Below are positions 1-11,901 of a stretch of DNA of 64,000 nt, in pieces. The stretch is from Voacanga thouarsii (taxonomy: Eukaryota > Streptophyta > Magnoliopsida > Gentianales > Apocynaceae): positions 496,001 through 560,000 of the forward strand of contig JANUWF010001468.1 of assembly GCA_026120185.1 (NCBI GenBank), in the 5' to 3' direction. The notes under the pieces are model-generated. The model had not been told where the DNA came from. It was given only the letters and a program-made list of their open reading frames with translations, and did no database searches. Position 1 is the first letter of the stretch. Every line of letters starts with the position of its first letter. A program made the position numbers and the translations under genes.

Positions 1-137
1 TTCTTTATTATGTACATGTAAAATAGTTCCATATATAATATTTCTTTTCATTTTATTACACAAGAAATGAAAAAGTTTTGTTTACCGAAATTCGTACAAT
101 AACAAAAATACATTAATATTGAATTAGTGAAACTTCA
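1..137. repeat. Truncated end of dispersed repeat (R family, distal part)
   Basis: This AT-rich stretch aligns by eye with about 3125-3262 and 45045-45165; all three share the text 'acacaagaaatgaaaaag' followed by a run with 'acattaatattga'. At about 132-138 it changes abruptly into a DRIP-like leader, at a short shared 'acttca' where the other copies continue differently. No coding signal is seen. Confidence 0.6.
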
Positions 138-504
138 TCCTCTCCGAGCTCCATTTCTCTATCAGAAACAACACAGCAATTCCCTCCTTAAAACCCCGAA
201 AGATTCCAGAGTTTTTTCAATTGAACAGTAGAAAGTGTTTTCAGGTGGATATATTCACACCATTTCTATTGCATGTCTCTCCCGACAAAAACAACCCACA
301 AAAATCAAGGATTTTTCTTCTTCTATGAAAAAGAGAGAAATCTGTGAATCAGAATCAGGAGAAAGTGAAAAATTCATAAAGGCTTGGTTACCGTGGCTAT
401 GGCATCCTGCTTCCCAGTTGCTTTGGCTTTGTAGGCAGTTAATATCGGCACACAGAAGGGGGTGGATATGGAGGATGAAGAAAAGGGTGATGGATTTGGG
501 ACTG
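132..504 (-). pseudogene. Truncated DRIP-like 5' leader and first codons
   Basis: Read on the minus strand this is a second copy of the leader and start of the DRIP-like gene at 15219-18351; it matches 18338-18714 closely. The ATG is at 154 and the first codons give MELGEDEV, against MEHREDEV in the larger gene. The coding part then stops at about 132, where an unrelated AT-rich repeat takes over, so the RING motif is missing. It is therefore the 5' stub of a paralogue, broken by rearrangement. No splice site or further exon is present. Several short plus-strand ORFs here are shadows of the leader. Confidence 0.6.
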
Positions 505-3500
505 TTCGAAGAAAACCAGTGTGGGCTTTGCTGGATTTTCTGTTTTTGCCAATGGAGGGCCTGTGGATGATGAGGGGAAAGATGATGATCCGCTGGAGGC
601 TGTTAACCACCAAGAACAATGAACAAGAGTCAGTTCAAGAGGAGTTTACACATTTGATGTCTCGGATTACATATATGATATCAAATACTAATAGGTATGA
701 AATTTGCACTTTAGTCCTTAGAAAACAAAGGCATACGCTCATTTTCTTTTGCATTTGAATTTAATTTTTTTTCATCTTCACCATCTATCAACCTTATTTC
801 ATATCTACAATAATGTGAAATTTTCCAAACGCATGAGCGGGATTTGGGACTCGAACTGTCCAATTGGTTTTGAACAACTGCGGCTTCACAGTTCAGCATC
901 GGCCCACTTCGAGAGCCGGTTAGACAAACATTTCTAATCCGGTGACAAATAAGTTGGAATAAAAAATTTCTCTAATAGGCAAGGCTTGTCACAGTTCTTA
1001 TAGCACCGAAGAATTTTCAATCTTTCAATAAAAAAATATTATGTCAATAAAAATTATATTAATGGTTGAAATTAAAAAAATAAAATTATATTTAATGATT
1101 GAAATTAAAAAAATAATTCCAATTAAATAAGAAAACTATTAATTAGGAATATATTTTCAAGTTCTATTACCTATTATACAAATATTTCCCTCAAAAAAAA
1201 GAAATGATTAGTTATTTGTATTTTTCAATATTTACTACGCGACATGGTAAAATTTTTGAGCATCCGTTACAATGTATTCTTTACTAATTTTAATGTTTGG
1301 TTTACCTAGTATTTCTCATTATTTGATACCTCATAAGAGAAAAATTTATATGAGGAATGTTTTCATTGTTATTGCTTAACATAAAATCTTTTTCCCCAAA
1401 AGAACAAGCCATTAATTCCTTTTAATTTTTTTGTGCTTGAAATGGGACTAACGCAAAATGATTTAACATAACTGCATTGGTTTATAAGTGACATATTTGA
1501 GTGTCCATTATAAAATATGCTTAATTATAAAATCTAACATAGTTGTCTAAATTGTGTTTCTCATTGTTTTATTTCTACCATAAAGATATACATGCATAAG
1601 GAGTAGTTTTGGTCTTGTCCGGTGTCATAAAATCCTTTTCCATCAAAATAAAAAAGTCGTTAATTCATTTTAATCTTTTAGTATTTGCAGCGGGACCGAC
1701 AAAAATGTTCTAACATGGTTACATTGACTTATTTTAATTTTGATGATAAATTACTCGTCTACATATAAAGTGATTGTGTGGATCATATTTCTTTTTGTTT
1801 TGCTTCATAAGGGATGAAAAAGTTTATGCCATTGGAATTATATACAACAACAATAACATGACACACTAAAATTAAAGTTTAGTGCAAATTTAGTACTCTT
1901 TCTGTTTCAAAATACTTATTCATAAAACATTTTGCACACAAATTAAGGGTGTTGAAAATAATATTATAATTTAGATAAAGTTCATATTCTACTCATATTA
2001 AAAACATGATAGTTATTGATTAGTAAAAATTCTCAAGAAATAAGAAGAAAGAAGAGTTTTAGAAAGTTGTGTAATTGACTTAGAATAAATGAGAATAAAA
2101 TGAAAAGAAACTAATCATTAGTTTTAGAAATATATACATGAACAAATATTCTGAAACGGAAGAAGTATATTTATATTGCATTAAATTTGCTATTAACTAT
2201 ACTCCATTGGTTATGTACTTATGTGAGAGAATACAAAATTTTTTGTTTTTATCTGTCAATTTTACTACTAGTGGTAGCAGAAAAATTGAAGGAAAATTTA
2301 TCTAGTGTATCGAAACTGTTTTAAGTTCAAACACTTATTACAAAATCCTTTTTTCTAAAAATGATAGCTCAGTAATTCCTAATATTTTTGTCATTTACCC
2401 CTCAATGGAATAGGCAATTAACTCCTTTTCAAATTTCGGTGTTTTTGTTGTGAACCAGGCAAAATGCTCTAGCATAGATTTACTTCTTATTTTATTCTTC
2501 ACAACAAAGTATTCTTTATTTGTGTAAATGTAAAATAGTTGCGTATATTATATTTTTAGAAAAATAGTTCAAAATATTTTTTAACTATTTTCGTTTCTAG
2601 AAAAATACTTCTAAAATTTTATTTTTAATTTTTGATATCCTTATATTATTTTTGAGCTTTTATTTATATCCAACCAATGGTTAACTCGGTAGTCTTTGAC
2701 TAAAAAAATCAGGAGCAAAGCACATGAATTGTTTTTAAAGGTATTTTTGGTACTATAATACAATTTTCTTCAAAATAAATTAAAGCACATGAACTTGCAG
2801 CACTCCAAGATGTATGAACTATTGAAGGGATCCTACTGTGACAAATCTTGGAAGATTTCATTGAAGATCGAGCAGAATCTGAAGAGATTAGAGAAGCAAT
2901 TAATTTAAGGTATTAAGAAAGGTTTGCAGTTAAATGCCTCTATCTTCAGCCTTTATTTATTTTTCACGGTTGTTGTAGTCCGATATTTGTATAGCATTGA
3001 TGAAAAGGGGTTATTACTGTTCAGTAGTAGGAGAAAATAATTAGAAAAATGGGAAACGACAGATAAGTCTAAAGACTCGAAGATAGTATAAGGACATAAA
3101 ATATACTAAACGTAAAAATTAGGAGTATTTTTCTCGGAATGGAAGGTATTTCGAACTATTTTCCCTATATTTTTCTTCATTTTGTCACACAAGAAATGAA
3201 AAAGATTTTGTTTATTGAAATTTGTACAATAAAAAAATACATTAACATTGAAGTAGTGAAACTTCAATCCTTCCAATTCATAGGCATTTGCTCTTTTTTC
3301 GCATTTGAAAGAAAAAAAAAAAAAAATTTTCTGTTTCCATCTTCAATATCTAATAAGCTATTTTCATATCTATAATATTGTGAAAATTTCTCTTACTAAA
3401 TTGTTATTCTACAACATGAGTGGGAAGGTTTGGGTTGTGACCACCAATCTTGTTCCTCAGAAAATAGGACAAAAAATATTAATGATGCTCAAACTATTCA

Positions 3501-3640
3501 AAAATTTAATTTTACCTTCTAATTATCAAACGATTTTTATTTAATCTTAAATTATCAAATCGTCTAAATGCTACTATTTCATTAATAAACTATTAATTTT
3601 TCAATCACGTGATGTGCCCGTAACATTTTTAAGAATATTT
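505..3640. repeat. Dispersed repeat R, copy a (longest copy)
   Basis: From 505 onward the sequence recurs at 25373-26196, 52153-52854, 52856-53710 and 62890-63705. Its later part (1320 on) recurs at 27767-28237, 43918-45560 and 55263-55713. A recognisable core is 'gggactcgaactgtccaatt' at 844. Near 3420-3610 it matches 45322-45510. No terminal inverted repeats or target duplication are visible for the family as a whole, and no reading frame is conserved between copies, so it looks non-coding and of unknown class. This copy lacks both the Mutator-like insert and the ECA-bearing insert found in other copies, so it serves as an empty-site reference. Confidence 0.65.
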
Positions 3641-3685
3641 AGGCCTTTTTATTATTTATTAAAATATATTATTTTTATATATTTA

Positions 3686-3715
3686 CTAGGTTGATATCCG
3701 TGCATTGCACGGATA
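3686..3715 (-). mobile_element. Helitron 3' terminus (hairpin plus CTAG)
   Basis: On the minus strand there is an 8-bp stem hairpin, TATCCGTG-CAATG-CACGGATA (3695-3715), then five bases, then CTAG (3689-3686), then a host T at 3685. A GC-rich hairpin just before a CTRR end, next to T, is the standard Helitron 3' signature, and this hairpin sequence type is common in plant Helitrons. The element should extend to higher coordinates, where its 5' TC end would lie. I could not find that end, and no Rep/helicase coding is visible, so it is non-autonomous or truncated. Confidence 0.65.
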
Positions 3716-5029
3716 GTTTCAATAATTTTTTTAAAAATTTTTCTGCATTAAAAAACAATTCAGATAGCTCTAATATTTAAAAGAATAAAAAATTTTGGAT
3801 AACTCTGATTTAAAAAAAATAAAACTCCCAATTCAAATAACAATGATATTTTTTAAAAAAAAACTTCAAATTTTGGGAGGGATGAAATATATAAATATAG
3901 AATAATACATTTGGAGTTCCAAAAAGATGAAAATGAGAAATTAAAAAGAAAATAATTCTAGTAGGTTTAAAAAAGCAAACATAATGATTAGTTTTATGAA
4001 TTCATATAAATCAAATAAATGTATTTTTTTTTAAAAAAATGTCAAGAGTATTTTAGATTAATTGATTATCTGAATTCAATTTAAATGTATATGTTTCTCT
4101 CTTTTTTTTTTTTTTAAGGAAATGTCAAGAGTATCTGGTTTTTAGATTTTCATTTAGAAAATTAGGTCTTTAAATTTTCAAAATTAAAAAAAAAAATTAA
4201 AAAAGAATATAGTAGTAATTTTGGCTTTTATAAGAAACCCTCATGACTTCGCATACCTCCAAATTTCAAATTAAAAAAAAACGAAAAAAAGCATGCTTCA
4301 GTAAAAAAGTAATCTTTTACATTTCCAGCCAAAAGATTAAAAAATATATATATTCGTTTTGATCTCTAACAGCTTTATTTCAAGTCACATTGATGATTGA
4401 TCATGTACTGCGATTCTTTTTTTTTTTTCCTTAAATACATTTAAGAGGGAGATTGCACATTAAAATTCAAAATATCTATTGTAAAAATAAAAAATTCATT
4501 TCTAAATGTAATATTAGTTTTTTAAATACTTTCTTTATATTTTTAGTATAGTATCTCAATTCTTTAAAATTTTAAACTGAATATTAAGAAAGTATTAAAA
4601 TTTATAAAATTATAAAATAAAAATTAATTTCACTTATATTAATTTGATAAAAATTAAAAAATTATTTATTTCTCTTCTTTTTGTCATTGGAAAACAAAAA
4701 ATCGTATACAAAATATTGAAAACAATATAAAATTCAAAATTCAAAAGATTAAAACGGTTAAGTTAGTATAGAAAATTGAAAATAAGTATGTAATGATTGC
4801 ATAGATTAATAAATATTTATAAAAATATTAAAATGAAAAGGATAAAACAGATAAAAGAATATGATATATAATATTTTTAAAGAAGAAAAAGAATAAGTAC
4901 AAAATATTCCAACTTAGAATATATCAATGTCATTTTCCAACTTCCAAGTTTATAATGTCTTAGAAGAAAAGCATAGAATAATTGAGGCAATCTTTTTCCA
5001 TATATAATGTCATGTTATAATTTTTAACG
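3716..5029. other. AT-rich non-coding stretch, probable Helitron body
   Basis: Very AT-rich sequence with many A and T runs and stops in all frames. I see no ORF of note, no RNA gene and no splice pattern. It is probably the internal part of the Helitron whose 3' end is at 3686, because the composition changes only near 5030. Confidence 0.35.
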
Positions 5030-5720
5030 TTTCCAGCGAGTTGAGCAACACCCACTCAACAAATACAAATGCAATCCGGATTGAGAATAAGATTTTTTTT
5101 TTCCCTTAAAAGGGAGAGAGTGAGTCTCCAGAGAGGCCAAACCCCATTCTCAATTGTCGCTCCGTGTTCAACTCACGTTTCAGCAGAGACATAGCCACCT
5201 GCATACACAACTACTGAGAAATATTCATTCACTTCTTCTTAGTCTAGAGATAGAAACAAAATCACACAGAGACAGCTAAGAAGGAATACCCTTCCTAAAG
5301 AGAGAGAGAAGTCTTCTGTCATCTTTGTCCTAAACTGTGATATTTTGAAACGGCCATTGTGATTTGATTTCCCGGACTTTTACTGGGTTCCGGTCGATTC
5401 GTAGATTTTTTCACAATTAGGTTTTTTTCCTGAGATCTTAGGTGGTTAAGGGAATCTTCCGGGCAATTCTTGAAGTTTGAAGAATCTCCCTATTCCATTG
5501 GCTTTTGTGTGTTTCTGAATTTATACAATAATTAAACGTGTTAAATTTTGAGGAGAAGACACGCAGTGCTAATTTGAGGGAAAGGTGGTCTGATGATGAA
5601 CAGAAACGATGTTGACCGTACAGAGAGTTGGTTTATGATGTAATATAGCACTGGTAGTGGCATTCACATATACAGTTCAAGATGTCCTTTTACATTGGTT
5701 GCGAGGGTTCAAAGGTTCGC
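5030..5720 (+). other. Gene-leader-like sequence of unknown gene
   Basis: Base composition becomes less AT-rich here, with CT-rich and GA-rich patches like a plant promoter plus 5' leader. Downstream are short upstream-ORF-like ATGs. One ATG at about 5681 reads MSFYIGCEGSK before a GT at 5715 (AAG|gttcgcc) that could be a donor. No TATA box can be placed with confidence. I do not recognise a protein. It could be the 5' end of a gene whose remaining exons were lost, or a captured fragment. Confidence 0.3.
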
Positions 5721-5956
5721 CTTTTCTCCCCTGCATCCGACTGCTTTCTTCTTCACATCCATGATAGGAAAATTTATTTGAAGAAAATTTTTTGGGTTTG
5801 ATTTTGTTTTTGGGCCTTCTGTTGATTTGGTATTGATTCGTGCAATTTGGCTATCAGTGTAGCATATAGAAGCTTTGAAGATGATGTCTGAGGAGCATTC
5901 GGGTTGTAAGGGAAATTGGTTCTGGCCCTTGGTCTACATGAATCTATTATCCCTGT

Positions 5957-6441
5957 TATCTAGTTATTTGACTACCCACTTGTAATATTAGTTTTATCAG
6001 GTGGCTATAAGAATTTTCATCATTCAATTAATTTTATCCATAAAGATAATATGGACACTTGTTCTTTTAGGCCAATGACTTTTCCTGCTAAACTTGCAAA
6101 TGACTACCTCACTATTAAGAATGAAGTTGAGTTCATGCTTCAAGTCTTTGAAAAGAGTAGAAAATGGCCAGGGAATTATCCGTCTCTCTGGCATAAGAAC
6201 AGTTGTACCAATGACAAAGAGTCAAAATTCTAAGTGGACATTTTCTTGTCTTCCTGGAGACTTAGCACATGAGATCACCTTCATCCTTCGTAGTCATTCG
6301 CAAATCTATCAGGCAAAGTCAACGGCCTAAAAGAGCAACTGTCCTTGTTATCTTTTCAGATAAAATTAATTGAATGATGAAAATTCTTATAGCCACCTGA
6401 TGAAAACTGCCGAGACAAGTGGGTAGTAAAATAACTAGACG
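5957..6441. repeat. Long inverted repeat (foldback), arms about 84 bp
   Basis: The left arm (about 5957-6041) and right arm (about 6357-6441) are near-perfect reverse complements. For example 'gtggctataagaattttcat' at 6001 is mirrored by 'atgaaaattcttatagccac' near 6378. A few mismatches lie in the outer third. The ~315-bp loop holds a coding-like stretch (6051-6330) that is open in two frames, but I recognise no family. A transcript across it would fold into a long hairpin. It could be a foldback transposon or an inverted local duplication; I could not identify a target duplication. Confidence 0.75.
6051..6330 (+). pseudogene. Unrecognised coding-like fragment in foldback loop
   Basis: Two overlapping plus-strand frames are open. 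One (6051-6233) begins MDTCSFRPMTFPAKL. The other (6094-6330) contains LSGIRTVVPMTKSQN and LPGDLAHEITFILRS, which reads more like real protein than the surrounding DNA. A 'ttgttcttttag' just upstream (about 6070) could be a 3' splice site. No domain is recognised and the frame changes midway, so I treat it as a broken exon fragment. Confidence 0.25.
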
Positions 6442-6627
6442 AAGAAGGGAAAATTCGTACGAAAGGTACATGAAGAAGACGATGAATGGTTTTGAAGATG
6501 TAAAAGCTTTTGCTTTTTTATATGATTTGAACTTTTTTTTTTTTAATGATTACCGTTCTACTTTTAGAGATTAAACGATAATGTGAAATGAGCTTAGGCT
6601 GATTAAATGATAATGTGATACAATATA

Positions 6628-7124
6628 GTATGCTTCACAGTTCAAGTAAATTACTGCAACAATATCATATCTACAAGAAGGGCTTGAATGATTTTTTTAG
6701 ATTAAAATACCTTTCTGGTGAAATGGAGAAATAGAATATGATAATGATTACCGTTCTCTTTTATTACGTTTCACAAACAGAAGAAGCTTTATGTTTTCTA
6801 AATTCTTGAAAAAACTTTTACAAAGTTTTCCCTATAAACTAGACGTTTCTAAGCACTAAGCCACCACAAAATCAACCAACATTCAACAAAAAAAAAAAAA
6901 AAAACATTAACTGTCACAATAATTATTCAATAAAACTAACCTAAGGGTAATCACCTATTACCCATAGGGAATGATCTCCCATTACTCACGGGGAATGATA
7001 TCCCATCACTCATGGGGATCTATTTCATATAAGGTATACATATTAAAATTTTGATTTGAAACGTATAAATTCATGTACCTCTTTCCTTAATGAGCAAAGT
7101 GACAGAATAAAACACCACAGTAAA
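6628..7124. repeat. Direct repeat D, copy 1
   Basis: This ~500-bp unit is repeated at 8000-8498 (spacing about 1371 bp); both copies start near 'tatgcttcac' and end near 'gagcaaag'. Inside each are three imperfect copies of a ~25-bp minisatellite built on ATTACTCATGGGGAATGAT, preceded by a long A-run. Shorter relatives of its beginning occur at 43440-43560 and 63938-64000. No ORF is seen. Confidence 0.7.
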
Positions 7125-7999
7125 TGATAATGTGATATGATATAGAAGGTTTGATCAACTTAGGTTGTTTGTGTTAGGGTCATTAGTTTGATTGTTAGAT
7201 TGCTATATTCAAGGGGAGTATTCAAGGGTATTGGTTTGATTGTTGGTTATCTGGCTAGGTCTTAGTCAGTTGGGTGGGCTGCCATCTGAACCATTTGATG
7301 GTTGAATATTTGAATAGTATAAATAAGTTTTATTTCATATGTAAAGGGAAATAGGGCTTCTTATATTTAGCTTGATAAATGGATGATGTTTTTCTAAAGT
7401 TTTACTTAATATCTATGGATTAACTCCTCATGAAGACATTTTGGTTAATTGAAAACTTGTGTTGTGAAGGAGATTTAGTAGATCATGATTTTGCATCAAA
7501 TAATGTCAAATAAGGAGATTGTTAAGGAACAAGAATCTTTGACAAGGCGATTGCCAAAAACCTTTAACAAGAATACAAGAACCTTTGATGATGTTGCAAA
7601 AGTGTTTCTTTAACAATGAATTGTTTATAAAACTATTTAAAACTGATGATTGGTAATGTTTAAGGGTGAAGATATAGATTAAGAAGGGTTCCAGAGAATT
7701 TAAGAGAAGATCTTGGACAAGATAACGCTACAAGACTATGAAATTCCAATGAATTGGAATTTCAGTGTTTTAAAAACTTCATGCAAATTTTTAGCAGTCT
7801 CCTAATTCAATTAGAAAACAAATAAGTACTCTATAGTAACATCTAGTTAACCCAAGCTACTTCGGCTTAAAAGTAAGAGATTCAAGGAAGAAACTCAATC
7901 AAAAATAAGCATAGCAATAATGGGGGAATTCATGAAAATATTTTGAATGTTCTTGAAGAGTACATTATCAATAATGCTTTATGGTTCTTATTGTTAAAG
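7125..7999. other. Spacer between direct repeats, nothing recognised
   Basis: AT-rich sequence without an ORF above about 60 codons and without recognisable RNA or transposon ends. The last ~80 bases before 8000 resemble the sequence before the related repeat at 43374-43440, so the repeat family may extend a little into this spacer. Confidence 0.4.
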
Positions 8000-8498
8000 T
8001 ATGCTTCACGGTTCAAGTAAATTACTGCAACAATATCATATTTTCAAGAAGGTCTTGAATTAATTTTTTAGATTAAAATATCTTTCGGGTGGAAATGGAG
8101 AAATGGAATATGATAATGATTACCGTTCTCTTTTATCACGTTTCACAAACAGAAAAAGCTTTATATTCTTTAAATTCTTGAAAAAAAATTTGACAGAGTT
8201 TCCCCTAAAAACTAGACATTTCTAGGAACTAAGCCACAACAAAATCAATCAACATTCGACAAAAAAAAAAAAAAAAACATTAACTGTTACAACAATTATT
8301 CAATATGACTAACCTAAGGGTAATCACCCATTACCCATGGGGAATGATCACCCATCACTCATGGGGAATAATCTCCCATCTCTCACGAGGATCTAATTCA
8401 TGTAAGGTCTACATATTGAAATTTTGATATGAAACATATAAATTCATTTACCTTTTTCCTTGATGAGCAAAGCGACAAAAAAAAGCACCTCAGTAAAT
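8000..8498. repeat. Direct repeat D, copy 2
   Basis: Second copy of the ~500-bp unit at 6628-7124, with the same A-run (about 8260-8277) and three minisatellite copies near 8320-8395. Differences are scattered substitutions and small indels, so the duplication is not recent. Confidence 0.7.
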
Positions 8499-10845
8499 AT
8501 ACACTGTAAGTAAACTGTCAGAAAAGATGATTCAACCAACTTCATTATATTAGTAGAAATTATGGAAAAAAGCACTAAAATATACGGCATGAGCAATATA
8601 GAAGTTCAAACTCGACCAAAAAAAGCAAAAGAAAACTAAAAAACCTACAAAAATTAAATCTTGAACAAGTAAACACTGAAGATCACCCAAACTGACGCCG
8701 TAGAGCATTGGTTGGCTACTAGAAAGGAGCATTGATTTCCTTACAATAGAATTTTACAAGGAAAATGCAACCTAATTTGTATTGTGAAGCAGTAAAACCA
8801 CCGCAAACCCCAACCAAATAAAGTTCTCAAACTATTTCTACAGAACAATTCCAATAACAAATCTTTTTCACTAACCCATTATTCCTTATTGAAAGATCAC
8901 GTATGAACTATTCCTTGACTGACCTTACAAAAATCAGCTTTAGCAAGAAGAATTATCTACTAACATGATCCTTTTAAAGCTCGAGAATATTATGAATACT
9001 TTCTTGTTGCAAATGATTCCATTATTATAGAAAATATTCTAAACTATGATGATCTTTAGAATATAGCATATTCTAAAATTACCATTAATAAGATCCATGA
9101 CCCTGACATCTAACCTTGCATCTGGCTATCTTACACCACTACAATTCCCCTCTTCTTATAATCTCCCAAATATAATTATTATGATTACAGAAAAGTATGG
9201 TTCAACTTCCTATATCTACAACATATACTCATAGATGGTTTGTCAAATATAATGAAGAGATTACATATATAATTCCAAAATAGTTCTATGAATGGTGGCT
9301 CCAATCTACAAGAAATAATAAAATCTTATTTAGCTCATTCAAAGTTTTATTCACCAAGTATATTATAGATGCTTAAATCGAACATCTTCCTTAGCATATT
9401 CAGCATTACAAATTCTTTTACAATTAGATAAACTCTTACATTGTTGAATAGAACCTCTTTTTTCATAAGATAAAAGACATTAGATATTTTCACCATGGAA
9501 TAAGAGTTAAATGATGGATATCTAAGCATAAAGAAAAGTTATTAGTTATAGAAAAGCCAAAGTTAAGTAAAGAAGATATGAAGGCTAAGCCAAAGTTACT
9601 TCTTTTTGTTCCCGTTCATCTTTATTATCCCGCATAAAAATACGCTCTAATTTCTCTTACCCTCCACTCTCCAATTCTCTTTCCTGCTTCAACATTTTTT
9701 CTTTTCACTTCCTTCATAGCTTCTCTCTCATTTAATTTTTCTTTGTTCTTCATCATCTTTGCTATCTCGCACCCACAATTGGTTTTTTCCTTTTTCGTTA
9801 CAAAGTTGTAAAGCCCCATCAAACACCATTTTAATGCCTAATGAGTCACCTTTTATGTTTCTGCTATAAGTTCCATTCTTTCTTTTTTTTTTTTTTCAAT
9901 GAGTAATAAAAATTTCACACAATATAAAAGACATAGTTAATAAATTAAATCGATATTAATTAAAATAGTTTAGAGACAACAATGGCAATTTCTCAACAAA
10001 AAAAAAAAAAAAGAGTGTCCTCCATGGTTTTATTTAGTGTGAATCCTAGTTAATTTCCCAATTAAACATAGTTGGTGAGGTTCCTAGAGTAAATATATAC
10101 TATCAATACACGCCTAGCAGCCAAATTGTACAGTAACTTTATTATGTTACACTTGGGGACGCTAAAGTATTTCATGTATTATAATTACTTCAAATAGCAA
10201 ATCATGGCAATTTCTTAATAAAGACCATTGGTGTATCATATCCTGAATCAAAGATCAGAAAAAAAAAATAATAAAAATCATGCATTCCTAACTGGTTTCT
10301 TCTTCAGCATAGCTAAAGGAGCCAAGAAAACTCAACCTGTTGCAAGAAATGTTCTCAACGAATGTGACAATTCTTAAAATCTTGTTCAGAAACTTTAAAA
10401 TAACAAATCATATGATTTATAGATACCAACTATGGGACATGTGACATCTAAGAAAATGAAGCTAATGATGAATCAATAACAAGAAGCACGGTGTGTGCCT
10501 AATGGAAAACAAAAAAAATAAAGAAATAAATAAACTGGAAAGAAGACAATGAATAAAGCCAGGTACATTTAATCCTAGAAAGAATGCAATTTTTGATGTC
10601 ACAACCAGTCTAAATGGTTAAATCCTATGCTATTCTTACGCAGATTGCCAAGAACAGGTTCATATGGATAATTCAATATCGAGCTTCTACCTTAATGTTT
10701 CTATCCACGCCCAAAAACTTCCTATCCTTCTCTATGTTATCATATTTATCTAGTAAGATCCATTACAAAACTTTAGCTCAATAGCCACACAAAACAGGGG
10801 CTTATATATACTAAAGCCTTATATGCTATAGTTCTCTGAAAACTA
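8499..10845. other. AT-rich intergenic DNA, nothing supported
   Basis: No ORF longer than about 65 codons, no clear splice pattern and no transposon ends that I could pair. A pyrimidine-rich patch at 9640-9800 on the plus strand gives a lysine/glutamate-rich minus-strand ORF (9625-9822) that looks like composition bias and not a protein. Confidence 0.45.
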
Positions 10846-11059
10846 CACTATTATAGAAACAACAATGAATGCTCACAAAGCAGTTTAAGCCATTGACACC
10901 TGCTGAGGTAAGAAATTTGTGCATAAATAATCCATTTTCCACAGTAATTCAGAGACCCCATAACCATATACAAGAATTTTGGCAACAATACAAAACCAAA
11001 TTTCCTGACACGACTATCATAATCTATCCAATCAAACAACCAAAAATGGTGGAATCAAC

Positions 11060-11290
11060 TTACCAAATAGAGAAGGCAATGGCAGCTGACAAAGTGCGCT
11101 ATTCTCCACAATGGCGGGAGTGTAGGGGCTGACGATAGAATGCGCTGGAGATGAGGCTAGCCTCAGCAGACAATACTATAATAGAAGGGGGAAAGAGAAA
11201 TCGGCAAAAATTCTGAGGGATTTAGGGGAGGGGGTGCAGTGAGAGATGAGTTATCAGGAGTGAAAAGGGAGAAGATGAAGTCTGGCTGAA
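11060..11290 (-). other. Possible first exon / 5' leader of a minus-strand gene
   Basis: On the minus strand the stretch from about 11290 to 11062 is relatively GC-rich, begins pyrimidine-rich like a plant 5' leader, and ends at a good splice donor (CTATTTG|GTAAGTTG). I see no ATG opening a convincing frame and no downstream exon that I recognise. It directly abuts the CACTA-like sequence at 11291, which may have cut it from its promoter. Confidence 0.25.
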
Positions 11291-11751
11291 AATGACTAAG
11301 CGTCTAATTTTGTCTTAAATTTAGTGACGACATTTTTCCATCGCTAATATCTCGTTGTCATTTAGCGACGGCAAAATTCAAAACTAACGTAGCTAAATTC
11401 CCTCGTTGATTTCACGGACTTAGCTATAGTACATATCCGCAATGAAACTGTTGCTAATATATTAAATTAAAAAAAAATTAATGGCTGCAGCTATACCCTA
11501 GCAATTATGGAGGGATTAGCTACAGATTTTTCTCATTATATTCCCATTTTCACAAAAATATAATACACATAATATTAAAAATAATATTTATCGCTTTTAA
11601 AAAATATTTTTATAAATATCTAAACATATTATGTACAAATATATATGTATATATATATATAAATTAATAATACTAATATTACAATATTACATATATATAC
11701 ACTAACATATATATACATATACACACATATACACTATTACATACTAATAGC

Positions 11752-11786
<35 letters not shown>

Positions 11787-11854
11787 CTAACATATACTAA
11801 TATGTATATATTAGTATATATTAGGGTATATGAGTGTTAGTTTTAATATATCTA

Positions 11855-11901
<47 letters not shown>

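Noticed and set aside
462..758. 98-codon plus-strand ORF at the start of repeat R (MDMEDEEKGDGFGTV), with relatives at 62949
   Set aside because: The frame is not kept among the five R copies; substitutions and indels fall without regard to codons.
844..863. B-box-like text (AGTTCGAGTCC on the minus strand) in repeat R, suggesting a SINE
   Set aside because: No A-box at the right distance, no tRNA-like head and no A-rich or T-rich tail with target duplications, so a SINE call is not supported.
10846..10860. CACTATTATAGAAAC as left end of the CACTA element
   Set aside because: Only the first bases match the right terminus, and the flanking triplets (cta and aaa) are not a duplication.
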